Source: Triticum aestivum (taxonomy: Eukaryota > Streptophyta > Magnoliopsida > Poales > Poaceae). From it: a stretch of DNA of 64,000 bases. Made by a program: the position numbers and the translations under genes. Location of the stretch: positions 370,807,808 to 370,871,807 of the forward strand of contig NC_057798.1 in NCBI RefSeq assembly GCF_018294505.1, written 5' to 3'. A model generated the notes under the pieces. It did no database searches. It worked only from the letters and a program-made list of their open reading frames with translations, and was not told the origin of the DNA. Position 1 is the first letter of the stretch; each line of letters begins with the position of its first letter. Shown here one piece after another: positions 24,901 through 36,630 of the stretch.

Positions 24901-27110
24901 CATGGATCGGGAGAAAGAAATCCCTACTTACTTGACAGGTTTCCGGGTCTCAGAAACATAGAAAGGATTTCACAAATAGGATAAATGTCCAGTGAGGACA
25001 TCTCCTTGCTTGCTTTTTCATTGACTGATTCTAGTGGCTGGCCCAGTGAGAGAATTACCAGTGTCTGTCATTAGACTTTATCTTTCCACGGTGAACTCCT
25101 TTATTGTTGAAAATCGGCTGGCTGGATTGACCTTTGGGATTGAGTCACTCGTACATTAAATCAGAGTATTTCATATAACTCTTACTTAACAGACTTAGTG
25201 GACTGATTGATTGTTTCTTAGTTAGGATTTCCTGTTTCCCCGATCCACCAGCTACATTCGCACACTTCCAAATAGTAAATGCTCCCGCGGTTGGAGTTGA
25301 GACTTTCTTATCCCTCTTGTTATGACGGATTGAGCATATAATTCTTTTCTTGATTGAAATCATTCACTTTTCCTTGAAATCGTCACAAAGTAATTGGAAG
25401 AAGAAGTGCTTGAGAAGCTCATGGATATATTCTATGGTGGCTTCTCCAATAGTTCGAGCCATAGCTTCATTTCATTATTTCTATAATTTTCTTCACTTTA
25501 TCATTGCCCTCAAGTACAAGTAATTTCTGACAAACTTTCTTTCCCATGGTTCGGGTGGGCACGGATATGGATGGCAGGACAGGAGTGAAGATCCCTCAGC
25601 TAAGGGCTAGACCGTACGTTTCATTGTCTGATGACGAGTGGCACACAAATCAACCTGAGAAGGATTCTGCTATGTCAAAAGTGTTTATATAAATGAATTG
25701 TTTAACGCCAAGATGCCAATAGCAATGATGGATAAAGCAACTCCCACGAGTAGGGCTCGAAAGCCGGGGACTCTCCTGGCAAAGAATCTGAACGATCTGA
25801 GTTCTTTTCTGAGAAAGAAGAAGATGCAAGGCATGGATCCAAGCCTGAAGGTGACGTGGAGTGTTATTATTATCGTTACTCCAGAGAATGGGAGGCACTC
25901 TCTTCTTGCAAAATGCAGTTATGAAATCTGTAATCTAGATGATTCTGGTTGAAGGGGACGATGCAGCCTAGCGGTTATGAACTTTTTGTTCGATTCAAAG
26001 GATTTCCACTTGAGTAAAGCTATGGTGGGAAACAAACTACCAATTAGGCAATGCGCGTCTCTATTTCTTGAATTCTCTGGTCTAGGCAACCCGAAAGCGT
26101 TGTTTAACAAAGAAAAATCTGAATTTGAAATGCAATCCGACAGAGAAAATAAACTTAAGTAACCACCAGTTGAAACTGAGCGAGGATGCCTCTCCTAATG
26201 GAAGTTACGGGCTCAAACAATACCTAATGGTAGGCAACTTTGCTACCCGAGCATCTCTTTCTTATTAAGAACGACATAAATGTTGATTTTCTACTCTCGG
26301 GAGTAGGTAAGGGGGACTATGCCCAATAAAATAGGGACTATGGTAGGCATGAAATAAAACTTCTTATCTTAGGTACGGAATTCCTCCACATTAAGACACC
26401 AACCTGCCCTTGACAAGTCAATAATCAATCACTAGATTTAGGATCACAAGCCGATGCGATGCTTCACGTCGAAATGGGTTAGTCTGCATCTGAGAGACCC
26501 CGCCTAGCTCTAAAATGGTTTCAACCTTTCCTCGACCTCATGGAATGAACTAACTCATATGCAGTGAGCATATTATCATAGACATCCCTCATGATAGCGA
26601 ACTTGAAGAAGAAGCTGTTTCGACATCTACTTTATCCCAAGTGCAATAATGCTCCAAGTACGGGTTTTCGAATTCATTCCTCGCTGACCACGCGTCATCT
26701 TCAGTTCACGATTGAGGCTCAGATGGAGACTGATGAGATACAGGCTCTGGCTAAGGTTGACATCCAGGCTCTGGACAAGCGATAAGAGATAGTTTATGAA
26801 GGATCCAGCTAAGAAAATGAAATGGGTTAGTGGGAACAAGCAGCTAAAGCGCAAAGGTAAGGATGAGCTCGAGAAGTGCAAACTTGAATGATAGCTAGTG
26901 GTGGATTGAGACTTTTGAGCTTCTCCATCGATCACTTTTGCGGAAGCTGAGTCCTTTCTTTTTAAGCAAGTTCAAATCCAGCAAAAAACGAGTATCAATC
27001 TGTCCCAAGTGCGGACAGGAGAATCCAGGTCGGATTACGACATTGAATTGAATTGAGTGGCCCCTTCCCGTCGCATCACGGCATCAACCCTGATTACCTC
27101 ACTTTACGTC
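22000..27110. other. spacer without a recognisable gene
   Basis: About 5.1 kb between the inverted repeat arms. Open frames: 22724-23128 (plus, 134 aa, with a hydrophobic segment SLFLCLCFALPLFSLSL near residue 80) and 23651-23998 (plus, 115 aa). Neither shows a domain that I recognise. No tRNA, rRNA or intron signature was found. The membrane-type frame could be an unassigned mitochondrial ORF, at low confidence. Confidence 0.35.
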
Positions 27111-27114
27111 AATA

Positions 27115-27489
27115 TTGGTGAGCATGCCACAAGATGTACGATTTGATTGGTTACTCCAGTTTCTAAGTGTAAGTTCCAAGTATTCTTCTTATGATAGACT
27201 GAAGGCTTATCGGCGCGCGAAGGTTCTCTGGATTGGTTGTGGTGAGCGCTGGGCGAAGGATTGTCAGTGTAAAGCTACTGTTCAACTCCATGTTGTTCAG
27301 GAAATGGCGGAATTATCGCGGAGTACTGCTGCAGGCTATTCTATGTTACAGGACCATGATGACTCTGCTTCAGATCTAAGGGTCCTCTCCGCTGAAGCTA
27401 ATCAGAAATCTCCTGCACTCCGTTCGGTTCAGTTAGCTTGCTCAGTAGTCCATAATTTGGATGTTACCCTCTTTTCTTGGTCGACTTGA
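27115..27489 (+). mobile_element. Ty3/gypsy gag-protease linker relic
   Basis: A 124-residue open frame with AYRRAK then a degraded zinc knuckle (IGCGERWAKDCQCK), followed by ATVQLHVVQEMAEL, the typical linker between nucleocapsid and protease in plant gypsy polyproteins. The CCHC knuckle has lost its first cysteine and its histidine. It ends right at the inverted repeat arm at 27491. Protease motifs are absent. Confidence 0.8.
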
Positions 27490-27490
27490 G

Positions 27491-27858
27491 CACTTCCCCA
27501 GAGGCAGATGCTTTTTCTACAAAAGGGTGGGAGCATAAAATGTAGGTGAGTCAATTGCGTGTGGCCTTCAAGTATTTCGTATTGTAACAATATTAGATCG
27601 GCATCCAAACAAAGGTGCATGTACGGTTCCTAAGGGATACAATTTTTTCCTAATCATCGAGAAAGATGAAATAAGTTGATAGCGTGATCTCGTACTAACA
27701 CATACTCTCTAAATATTTCAGAACTTGCATGCGGCCTTCAAGCCACAGCCGCGGTATGAGTTCTGATCCCAGACTTTGGTTTGGGGGCTGCTAGCCCCTT
27801 CGCGTCGACAAGGAAACTGTGGACGACAATGGGTTTAGAATTCAAATAAAACGAAGAC
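27491..27858 (-). repeat. inverted repeat arm 2 (partner 21631-21998)
   Basis: The reverse complement of 21631-21998, with no net length change. Its right end overlaps the start of the rps19 remnant (27834-27858), which ties the repeat to the mitochondrial rps19-rps3 upstream region. Confidence 0.88.
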
Positions 27859-27902
27859 ACTATCGAACAAATAGAGGAAAGGGCGGAAAGGGGAAAAAGT
27901 AA
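27834..27902 (+). pseudogene. rps19: mitochondrial ribosomal protein S19, last 22 codons
   Basis: The frame reads FRIQIKRRHYRTNRGKGGKG and ends KK-stop at 27900-27902. This matches the basic C-terminal end of mitochondrial S19, which binds 18S rRNA in the small subunit. Fourteen bases separate it from the rps3 start, the usual rps19-rps3 spacing in plant mitochondria. Everything upstream of the last 22 codons is missing. Confidence 0.7.
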
Positions 27903-28068
27903 AGTCTAAGCGACATATGGCATGAAAAGGAAATCCAATTTCGGTAAGACTTGATCTGAATCGTAGTTCAGATCCAAGTCGGATCAGTGAGGGCGACCGC
28001 GAAAGTCACCAAATGGGTTCGGTCCTCCTTTTCCTGATCTTTGTTTGTCCCCCCAAAAAAGGCGTGAG

Positions 28069-28073
28069 AGGAC
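28069..28073 (+). repeat. target-site duplication, left copy (AGGAC)
   Basis: AGGAC directly before the left LTR, matched by AGGAC at 36626-36630 directly after the right LTR. Five bases is the normal duplication for gypsy integrases. Confidence 0.92.
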
Positions 28074-28545
28074 TGTCGATGTCAAAACCGGCGGATCTCG
28101 GGTAGGGGGTCCCGAACTGTGCGTCTAGGCGGATGGTAATAGGAGACAAGGGACATGATGTTTTTACCCAGGTTCGGGCCCTCTCGATGGAGGTAAAACC
28201 CTACTCCTGCTTGATCAATATTGATGATATGGGTAGTACAAGAGTAGATCTACCACGATATCGGAGTGGCTAAACCCTAGAATCTAGCCTATGGTATGAT
28301 TGTTGTTCGTCCTACGGACTAAGAATCTCCGGTTTATATAGACACCGGAGAGGGCTAGGGTTATACAAAGTCGGTTACAATGGGAGGAGATCTTCATATC
28401 GTATCGCCAAGCTTGCCTTCCATGCCAAGGAAAGTCCCATATGGACACGGCACGGAGTCTTGAATCTTGAATCTTCATAGTCCGGGAATCCGGCCAAAGG
28501 TCTTAGTCCGGCCATCCGGACACCCCCTAATCCAGGACTCCCTCA
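28074..28545 (-). repeat. LTR (3' LTR in element orientation)
   Basis: 472 bp, bounded TG...CA, about 96% identical to 36154-36625. On the element strand it is preceded by GGTTCAGGGTCTAC, the presumed polypurine-tract region. Confidence 0.95.
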
Positions 28546-28998
28546 GTAGACCCTGAACCAGGCTTCAATGACGACGAGTCCGGCGCGCAAGTTGTCTTCG
28601 GCATTGCAAGGCGGGTTCCTCCTCCGAATATTTCATAGAAGATGTTGAACACCAGGGTAGTGCCCGGCTCTGCAAAATAAGTCCCACATTCCATCGTAGA
28701 GAGAATAATATTTGCACCAATCGAATCTGCTGATGTATTCCGCGGTGTGACATCATCCATGGCCAGGCTTTTATTCATTTTACCGTTCCACCTTGGCGCG
28801 TTTAGCGAGGCGGTTTTCTTGGCACGTCTTGTCAAAGCAGAGATCGTGTCCCCTTATTCCGGGATTCTCAACAATACGGGCGTGGGTAACCCAACCGTGA
28901 CTTAGGTATGACTCCCTAATTAAAAGCGAGTCTCAAACGGTTACGGGGAGGGCTCTTGGTATTCACCTCCTTTATAAAGGAACCAAGGCCCGGCTCCC
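28546..28998. other. retrotransposon 3' untranslated region
   Basis: About 450 bp between the LTR and the antisense gene. Only short frames (28527-28835 minus) are present, with no domain. On the plus strand it would be the promoter and leader of the antisense gene; TTTATAAAGG at 28971-28980 could be its TATA box, about 20-28 bp before the first Met (28999). Confidence 0.5.
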
Positions 28999-31960
28999 TT
29001 GTTCTTAAACCAATCAAATCCGCCCCTCGCTTCGAGCTCCAACACCCAAAGCTCTAGTTTTAGGCGCTTCGGACCTTCGAAGATGTCCGGCTACGACCCT
29101 GAAGGCCGGTGGATGCCTTCCTCCATTACGGAAGAAGATGTGCGAAAGCTAAGAGATGCCAGGTATCTAACCGGCGAAATCTCGCATAGACTGCCTACTC
29201 AAGGGCAAGCTGTTCCCGCTCCCCATCCTGGTGAAAGCGTGGTGTTCGCATCTCACTTCCTTCGGGAACTAGGCTTCCCGATCGATCCCTTTGTGAGGGG
29301 GCTTATGTTTTACTACGGGCTGGAGTTCCACGACCTAGCTCCGGAGTCCATCCTCCAGATCTCATCATTCATTGTCGTGTGCGAGGCCTTCCTCCATATC
29401 ACCCCTCACTTCGGATTGTGGCTAAAAACTTTCAAAGTGGAATCGAAAATGATCGAGGGGCAGCACGCTGAGTGCGGAGGGGCTATAATAAGCAAGATGG
29501 ACGATGCTCCATGGCCCAAAGGCTCTTTTCAAGAGGAGCTCGGCTTATAGCAACGGGACTGGTTTTACATCACAGCCCCTAGGGGCACCACATGGGTGGC
29601 ACCGGCTACTTTTCGCTCGGGTCCCCCACCACGGCTGGTGTCATGGGTTAATGAAGGACTTATCTGGGGGCCGCCAAAAGACGTGCCCCTGCTGCAGGGC
29701 CGTATTCGAGATCTTCTAGAAAGAGATATCAATCTGATTGTAGTGGCGCAATTCATGGTGATTCGCCGCACACTGCCCTGCAAACGTCGACCTCTCCGCC
29801 TGTGGGAGTTCAATCCGGAGGGACCACGAGTCCTACAACATTTCATGGGAATGATACCCATGGAGATGTACAAATTGTTCTTCGGATCACAAGCAAGGTG
29901 TCCGGATTTGTCCGAGGACGCAGCTCTAAGCTGCAACCGCCCGGATGCTAAAGTAAGTAGCCCCCCATCTAAACACACCATCCATATTTTTATCAAATCT
30001 ACCCTTTAACAGAGTTGCCCTTTGAACATGAGTGGATAGCGAAGGCGAAGCTTATCAGGTGTCCAGCCCCCCTGCCCAAGACCGTACTGAATCCCATGCT
30101 AACCAGGATGCTGGAGGCCGCGCCATTGGCGGAAGGCGAAGGGGGGAACCAAGGAGCTACCGCCTCCACGAAGGAGGCCATTAGGAAGGGAAGAATCGAA
30201 ACTTCTCCCGACCAGGGAAAGAAAAGGACTGCCTCTAAAGATTCGGAGGTGATAACCTCAAAACGGGGAAAGAAATCTTCGTCAAAGGGTTTGGCACCGG
30301 AGAATGCCCCAGCCGAATCGCCCCCTAAAGGGGACCCGCTCTCCCCCAAGGCGTAAGTGAAGGGAGAGGTTCCATAATGAATCACATTCATGTTTTATTC
30401 CTGAGGAAAATAACTGAAACATTATCTTGTAGTTCAGATCTCAACCCTTCTCAGCAGAGCTCATCTTCAGGGGATCTTCGTCCAGAGATGATAGAGAGCG
30501 AAACTCCTCCTCTTGTTCCACCATCTCACGAGGCTGGCGACCCCGAGGTATCGTCCCGGAGGATTTTTTCAAGTCCGGACCCTGGGAAAGGTCGTCAGAC
30601 TAGTCCGACACCCTCTTGTGCGCCGGCGGAGGGGCTGAAGGATCTGCTTAGTAGGGCATCCATCTCAGAAGAACATCGTATGTTGATGGATACGGTGATT
30701 GGAAGGATTTCATCCGCGGAAAGCGGATTGTACAAGGCTGCCAGGAGTTTACTAACAGGCTTTGAGGTATGTAAAAAGGTGTACCTTTTGGTAGAGCTGC
30801 ATATTAAATGTGCCCTGTATGAATAGTAGCCCCTGAGACTCTGTGTGTCGTCACGAGTGATGGCGTACGGAGGATCATAACCCCAGGTATAATGTGCCGC
30901 CTATTCCATGAAGGTGGCAAGGCGTTCAGTGGCTAGCCGGACTGATGAATCTGCCGAACTAAAGCGGCAACTTGACATAGCAGATGCCGACATCGCGCTT
31001 GTACATAAGCGGCTAGACGAGGCTCAAGTATGTTCAAAAGACACCCAGTAATAGGAGCTTGATGCTCGGGCCTTATATATGTTTTATGTAGATGGTGCTG
31101 CTGCCGTGGAGAACCTTCGGGCGGAACTTGCCCGAGCAAAGGAGCAAGCAAGGAAGAGTGATGCGGCTGCCGTTAAAGCGGCTGAAGAGCTAAAAGCCGA
31201 ATAGGCTGCTCACTGCCAGAGCAAGAAGGAAATGGCCGAGATGGCCATAAAACTGAAGGATGCTACCGACCGCTGTAGATTTCTTGAACAAGAAGATAGG
31301 GCGGCTCAGAAGGGTTTTGAAAAGATCACTGCCGAAGCCAAGGATACTCGCTCTGCCATGAGAGCGATGAAGGAGGAGTTGCGTCAGGCCGGAGATATCA
31401 CGGCTGGAAAGCCTTATATGCTGCGGATGAAGTTCGGAGACCCCAAGTATGCTCCATTAGACCGGTAGTGGAGTTCGGAAAACGCTTATCTGGATTTGGC
31501 CGCAAGTGCGGCGGACGCGACCGAACACTTCCGCAGCCGAGGTGACCATGAATTGGAAGAGCTTTTTTGGTCGCAGTACCACAATCCAGAACGCCCACTG
31601 TCAGTATCCGACCGTTTAGCCGCCTGGGCGGAGCTGAACAGGTTATCCGGACTCGCCATGAAGTATGTTGCGAGTCGTCTGTGGGCGGAGAAGCCGGAGC
31701 CGAAGAGTTATTTTGGCTTGGTGCAGCAATTCCTTGGTTTGGTGCCGCATGCTGATGCAATGAATAGGTCGGCGTGCATAGAGGGCGCACAGATGGCTCT
31801 TGCCCGTGTCAAGACATACTGGGCAGATATGAAGGCCAGTATTGTTGCGTCCCAGGATTCGGACGAAAGCCGAGTACCTGCCAAGCAATATTTCGAGGAA
31901 GTTCTTCCTGGCGCTCGTATAATAGAGTCACAGTGCTCGAAGGATGTTGTGTTCGAATAG
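28999..31960 (+). CDS. antisense accessory gene of the gypsy element, multi-exon, decayed
   Basis: Read against the element, this is the plant 'putative gypsy type transposon' protein (Pfam Transposase_28 type). Exon 1 has the family stretch FYYGLEFHDLAPESILQIS followed by CEAFLHITPHFGLW. An in-frame stop lies at 29548-29550, after which the same frame continues to a splice donor AAGTAAGT (29953). The acceptor at 30014 restores the frame into a Lys/Ser-rich region (KRTASKDSEVITSKRGKK). Further donors (GTAAGT near 30350, GTATGT near 30767 and 31029) and acceptors (near 30432 and 31091) fit more introns. The C-terminal half is a coiled coil (LRAELARAKEQARKSDAAAV) with stops at 31201-31203 and 31466-31468. 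Function is unknown; such ORFs are common in cereal gypsy elements. It is broken here. Confidence 0.7.
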
Positions 31961-33005
31961 CTTATACTATTTGTAAGACGAATTGTGTTTTTATGAAAAA
32001 AGCTTTTTTATACTTGTGCTTGCAAGAATCATGATGCCTCTTGTGTGGCCGTTTAATGTATATATTTGTATATAACCTGAAAGATGGCAGTCGTTGGCTT
32101 CAGCCCCCATGCATAGAATGCGGGGGTGTTCGCAAAAAGGCGCCTTTTCACACTTAATCCAATGTCTTGGTCCTACAAAGGAGGTGGTGGCGCGGCGAAC
32201 TAGGCAACCGGACTATAATGCTTTATCACTTTCACTTAGCCATAGGAGTTTGACAGTGGGACTACTGAATAGCCCCTAGGGGCACCGCGCTCGCTCGAAT
32301 TCGAGGCGCGAGTGTGCCTGACCGGGAAGCGGCCCTTCGTTAATGCGGGGGAATCCTAAAGATTCCGAAAGTCATCGAGTGGTTGACCAGTCTCTCGCTA
32401 TATCATGACAGTCAGTTTTCGGCTTTCTCTACTAAGATGCTCACCCGGCCGAACCGGGGCACAATCGCAGTAGTTCTCCTGGTGCTACGTTAGCCGATAT
32501 AACGGAACGCAAGGCAACAAAACACAGGAGCGGGCAAACCCAACATTTGACCAAAGACATGATTCAGAGCTGATGCATATAGGGCCAAACTCGCAACGCC
32601 GAACACTCCTTAAGGTATTCGGTCTTTATGAAGACGGGCCGAAATAGAGCCCTTGGTAAAAAAGCCCCTAGTGTCCAGGTATGTGCAAAAATTCTGGCGT
32701 GGCCACATGCCAAGACGCCAGCCTCCTCCTCGGCTATAGAAAAAACCGGGGGATGTTATCAATAAGAGACAGTAAAAAAGGTTTACACAGGGTCTTAATC
32801 TAAAAAGAATCCTTGGAACGGGTCCCTGCTGCACGTCTGCGCCTGTGTCTCCGTTGTGCCATATCCTGGACGGGCGTAGCACGATGTTCGTCTGCGAAAG
32901 AGAGGAACTTAGTAAAAAATAAGCGTGCGAGAAATCTATATTGAAATAAACAAGATATAGTTGGAGAAAGAGTTGGGCCGTATTGTCTCCGGGCGAGCCC
33001 CTTGC
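31961..33005. other. junction between antisense gene and protease; pol missing
   Basis: About 1 kb with no domain that I recognise. In complete relatives about 3-4 kb of reverse transcriptase, RNase H and integrase would lie here. The element was therefore shortened by deletion or belongs to a non-autonomous lineage. Confidence 0.6.
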
Positions 33006-36000
33006 ACGAGGGTATGCGGCTATTTGAGCATGTTGACGCTGGACTCGTCTAGCCGTGTCCGGGATAGTAGGGCTGGATTTATGGGCGGCTGTCTAGGAAG
33101 CCCCACCCCTGCCCATACTTTCGGGGATCAATTTATGTTCCCTTGTAATGAAATGATGCCGTTTGGACCGGGCATTTTAAGTGTAAGGGATGCATAGTGC
33201 GGTATTGCGTTAAAGCGGGCGAAAGCTTCACGTCCCAGTAGCGCTTGATAGCGACTTACGAATGGGGCGATGTGGAATGTTAGCATTTCGCTTCAGAAGT
33301 TGTCGGGTGATCCGAACGTGACTTCTAACGTAAGGGAACCCATACTTGGGGTATCCGAACCTGGCGTTACTCCTTGAAAGGAAGTGTTGCCGAGGTGGAT
33401 TACGACTGGGTTTACCCCAAGTTTGCGGATTGTGTCCTGATATAACAGGTTCAAGTCGCTGCCGCCGTCCATAAGGGAGTTTGTAAATTGGAGTCCATTA
33501 ATGATTGGATTTAGGACCAAGGCAGTCCAACCTGCGTTCTGGTCTCCTCTAGAGTAATCCTAATGATCGAAGGTGATTGGTTGTAACAACTAGTGGGGTT
33601 GCTCCTCCGGGGCTGGCTGTACGGCGTGTGTCGTTGTAGGTGCCGTTCTATTCTTCCATTTTGTCACATGAAGTAGATTTACTGTCTTGACTTCTTGTGG
33701 GAACTTCTTTTGTTCTCCGGTGATCTGCTCGTGGGGTGCATCGTCATCTTCGCTTGGTGTGTTGAGCCCCTTGTGTTCGGTGTTGAGCTTGCCGGACTGC
33801 TTAAAGACCCAACAATCTCTGTGGGTATGGTTTGCAGGTCTCCCCGGAGTGCTGTGGATTTGACATATTTTGTCCAAAATTTTGTTGAGGCTGGATAGCT
33901 CGTCCCTATCGTCTTTGGGGGGCAGCTTTTTTTGATTTTGCCGAGAGCTTTTGAATTCGGCGTTTACTGCCGTGCTCGTCGGGCTGTTGTCCTTTATCTG
34001 GCACGGTTCTTTGTTACGGCACGGCTTCCCGTTCCCATCTCTGTGTTTGGACGTACTCGGGTCGCTGGTGCTGCTTCTTGCCAACCAGCTATCCTCTCCT
34101 GCATAGAAGCGGGTCATGAGGCTTGTTAGCACGGCCATTGTTCGCGGCTTTTCTTGGCCGAGGTGTCTCGCGAGCCATTCGTCTCGGACGCTATGTTTGA
34201 AACCTGCTAGGGCCTCTGCGTCCGGACACTCGACTATCTAATTCTTTTTGATAAGGAATCTGTTCCAGAGCTTCCGGGCTGACTCTCCGGGCTGCTGAGT
34301 TATATGACTCAGATCATCTGCATCCGGGGGCCAGACATAGGTCCCTTGAAAATTTGCCCGGAAAGCATCCTCAAGCACTGCCCAACTTCCCATGGTGTTT
34401 TCGGGAAGGCTTTTAAGCCAATGCCGGGCTGGCCCTTTGAGCTTAAGGGGTAAGTATTTTATGGCGTGGAGGTCGTCTCCTCTGGCCATGTGTATGTGGA
34501 GGATGTAGTCCTCGATCCAGACTCTAGGGTCTGTTGTTCTGTCGTATGCTTCTATGTTTACTGGCTTGAATTCGGCTGGGAATTCATGATCCAGCACCTC
34601 ATCGATAAAACATAGGGGGTGTGCGGCGCCCCTGTATTTAGGCGTGCCGCGATGTTCGGGTATTTTTTGCATTGCATCACTCATTGGAGCTTCCTTTCTT
34701 GGCCTATAGATGGATCTGGTTGGGCCAGTTTTTTGATGCGAATTCTTGGACGGATCACGCGCCATATTGAGTGCGGCGTCCTTTGATGCGTGAGATTGAT
34801 CGTAGGGTCGTCTATCCGACCTTGTGGCTTCCTTATTTTTTGACTGTGGGGGCTTTATGGCTTCTTCGTCAAATTCCGGTAGTAGTTTCTGCTTCGGATA
34901 GCTCTTTGTGTGGCGACTACTACCGTACTTGTGTGCGGTATTGAGTACTTTGCCCCATCTGATCCTGAGTGCATCTTCCACTGTCTTGAGCCTCCGCTTC
35001 TGCTTTCTCAGGCTACATGCAGTGGCGATGAGCCTCTGGTGGAGGTTCTGATGTTCCAGCAATTTGTTTGGTGTGAGGTTGTCCAGGCTATTATCTTTCC
35101 TGGGGATTGGTTGTTCGGATTGTCCGCCCTGCTTGGACGGATGCTCGACGACATGTTCATCATCCGTTGAGTCACCCTGCTCTATGGTTGGGTCTTTGTC
35201 GAGGTGGGGCTTGGCCTTGCGCTTACGCCGCCGCTTTGATTGTTTTTCGGGGGAGCGATCCCTGGCCGCATCCTTTTGGTCCTCGTTGTCGTTTCTGTTG
35301 TATGTGTCCACCATGCATACATTGTATGATGAGGTGGTTTTTCGGAGCCCTATAGGTGCTGGTTCTTGATCGTCTCCTTTATCGGCATCCATACCGTCGA
35401 TATCTTCGGAGTCGAAATCGAGCATGTCGGTTATATCTTCGACAATGGCTATCAAGTGGGTGGTGGGTGGGTTTCGAATTTCGTCGTCCGCATCCCAACC
35501 ACCCCGACCGTAGTCCGGCCGGGGTTCTTTCGACAAAGAGAGGGACTTTAGCGAATTTAGGATATCGCCAAAGGGCGAGTGCTGAAAGACGTCCGCGGCG
35601 GTGAACTCCATGATCGGAGCCCGATCGGGTTAGATCGAAAGGGGTACCGAATATTCAGAGTCCGGAATGGAGCCCGGCACCTTGGAGTTACCGGCCTTGC
35701 AAAGGACTTGGCTGGTATTCGGCTCTATAGCCGCAGAGATTGCGGCTCCTAGGGCGGCGTCCAACCGTCCGTCCCTGGCTAGCGCAGTCGGCTCCGAACT
35801 AATGGTCGGAGTGAACACCTGAGTGGCGCTCTGGTCGCTGTCCGACGGCAGAGCTAGATCATGCCCATCGAGACAGTGCGGCGCGCCCGGTCGTGGCCCG
35901 AATCCGTCGAAGATCAAGTCTCCGCGGGTGTCGGCCGTGTAGTTTAAGCTTTCAAACCTGACCTGACGGCCAGGGGCGTAGCTTTCGATCTGCTCCAGAT

Positions 36001-36229
36001 CGCCAAACGAGTCGGCCCGTAGTGCGAAGCCGCCGAATACGAAGATCTGTCCGGGGAGAAAAGTCTCATCCTGGACCGTATCGCAATTGTCGAGCGAAGA
36101 AGCCATCGGGCCTAAAGGCGACGGCACAGAGGAACTCTCAATGAAAGCACCAATGTCGATGTCAAAACTGGCGGATCTCGGGTAGGGGGTCCCGAACTGT
36201 GCGTCTAGGCGGATGGTAACATGAGACAA
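33006..36229 (-). pseudogene. gypsy gag-protease polyprotein, interrupted by in-frame stops
   Basis: One minus-strand frame runs from about 36229, interrupted by in-frame stops at 35630-35632, at 34238-34240, just before 33590 and at about 33293, without frameshift. Seen: a leader with FIESSSVPSP; a charged basic linker (KQSKRRRKRKAKPHLDKD); the gag domain (DPRVWIEDYILHIHMARGDD then LPLKLKGPARHWLKSLPEN); a histidine/cysteine-poor nucleocapsid (HTHRDCWVF); and the aspartic protease (FTNSLMDGGSDLNLLYQ with DGGS as active site, then YQALLGREAFARFNAIPHYA). Gag packages the RNA and the protease matures it. The protease lies directly after gag in one frame, as usual in plant gypsy elements. Interruption by stops makes it non-functional. 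Confidence 0.9.
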
Positions 36230-36625
36230 GGGACACGATGTTTTTACCCAGGTTCGGGCCCTCTCGATGGAGGTAAAACCCTACTCCTACTTGATTAATA
36301 TTGATGATATGGGTAGTACAAGAGTAGATCTACCACGAGATCGGAGTGGCTAAACCCTAGAATCTAGCCTATGGTATGATTGTTGTTTGTCCTACGGACT
36401 AAAACTCTCCGGTTTATATAGACACCGAAGAGGGCTAGGGTTATACAAAGTCGGTTACAATGGGAGGAGATCTTCATATCGTATCGCCAAGCTTGCCTTC
36501 CACGCCAAGGAAAGTCCCATCCGGACACGGGACGGAGTCTTCAATCTTGTATCTTCATAGTCCGGGAGTCCGGCCAAAGGTCTTAGTCCGGCCATCCGGA
36601 CAACCCCTAATCCAGGACTCCCTCA
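36154..36625 (-). repeat. LTR (5' LTR in element orientation)
   Basis: 472 bp, bounded TG...CA. It contains GGTTTATATAGACACC-type sequence at 36411-36426, and on the element strand a TATATAAACC box that is probably the Pol II promoter. Confidence 0.95.
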
Positions 36626-36630
36626 AGGAC
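36626..36630 (+). repeat. target-site duplication, right copy (AGGAC)
   Basis: Matches AGGAC at 28069-28073. Confidence 0.92.

Larger units (their letters stand above)
28074..36625 (-). mobile_element. Ty3/gypsy LTR retrotransposon, gag-protease only, with antisense ORF
   Basis: The 8,552-bp element lies on the minus strand. Its LTRs (28074-28545 and 36154-36625, 472 bp each) begin TGAGGGAGTC and end CATCGACA in the element's orientation. A direct repeat AGGAC flanks it. Just inside the element's 5' LTR is ATTGGTGCTTTCATTGAG, where the primer-binding site should be. In order it carries gag (from 36229), an aspartic protease (to about 33100), then a gene on the opposite strand (28999-31960). 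Reverse transcriptase, RNase H and integrase are missing, so it depended on a relative for movement. The LTRs differ at about 19 of 472 positions by my count (about 4%), which suggests insertion one to two million years ago at usual grass rates. It sits inside the rps3 group II intron. Confidence 0.95.
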
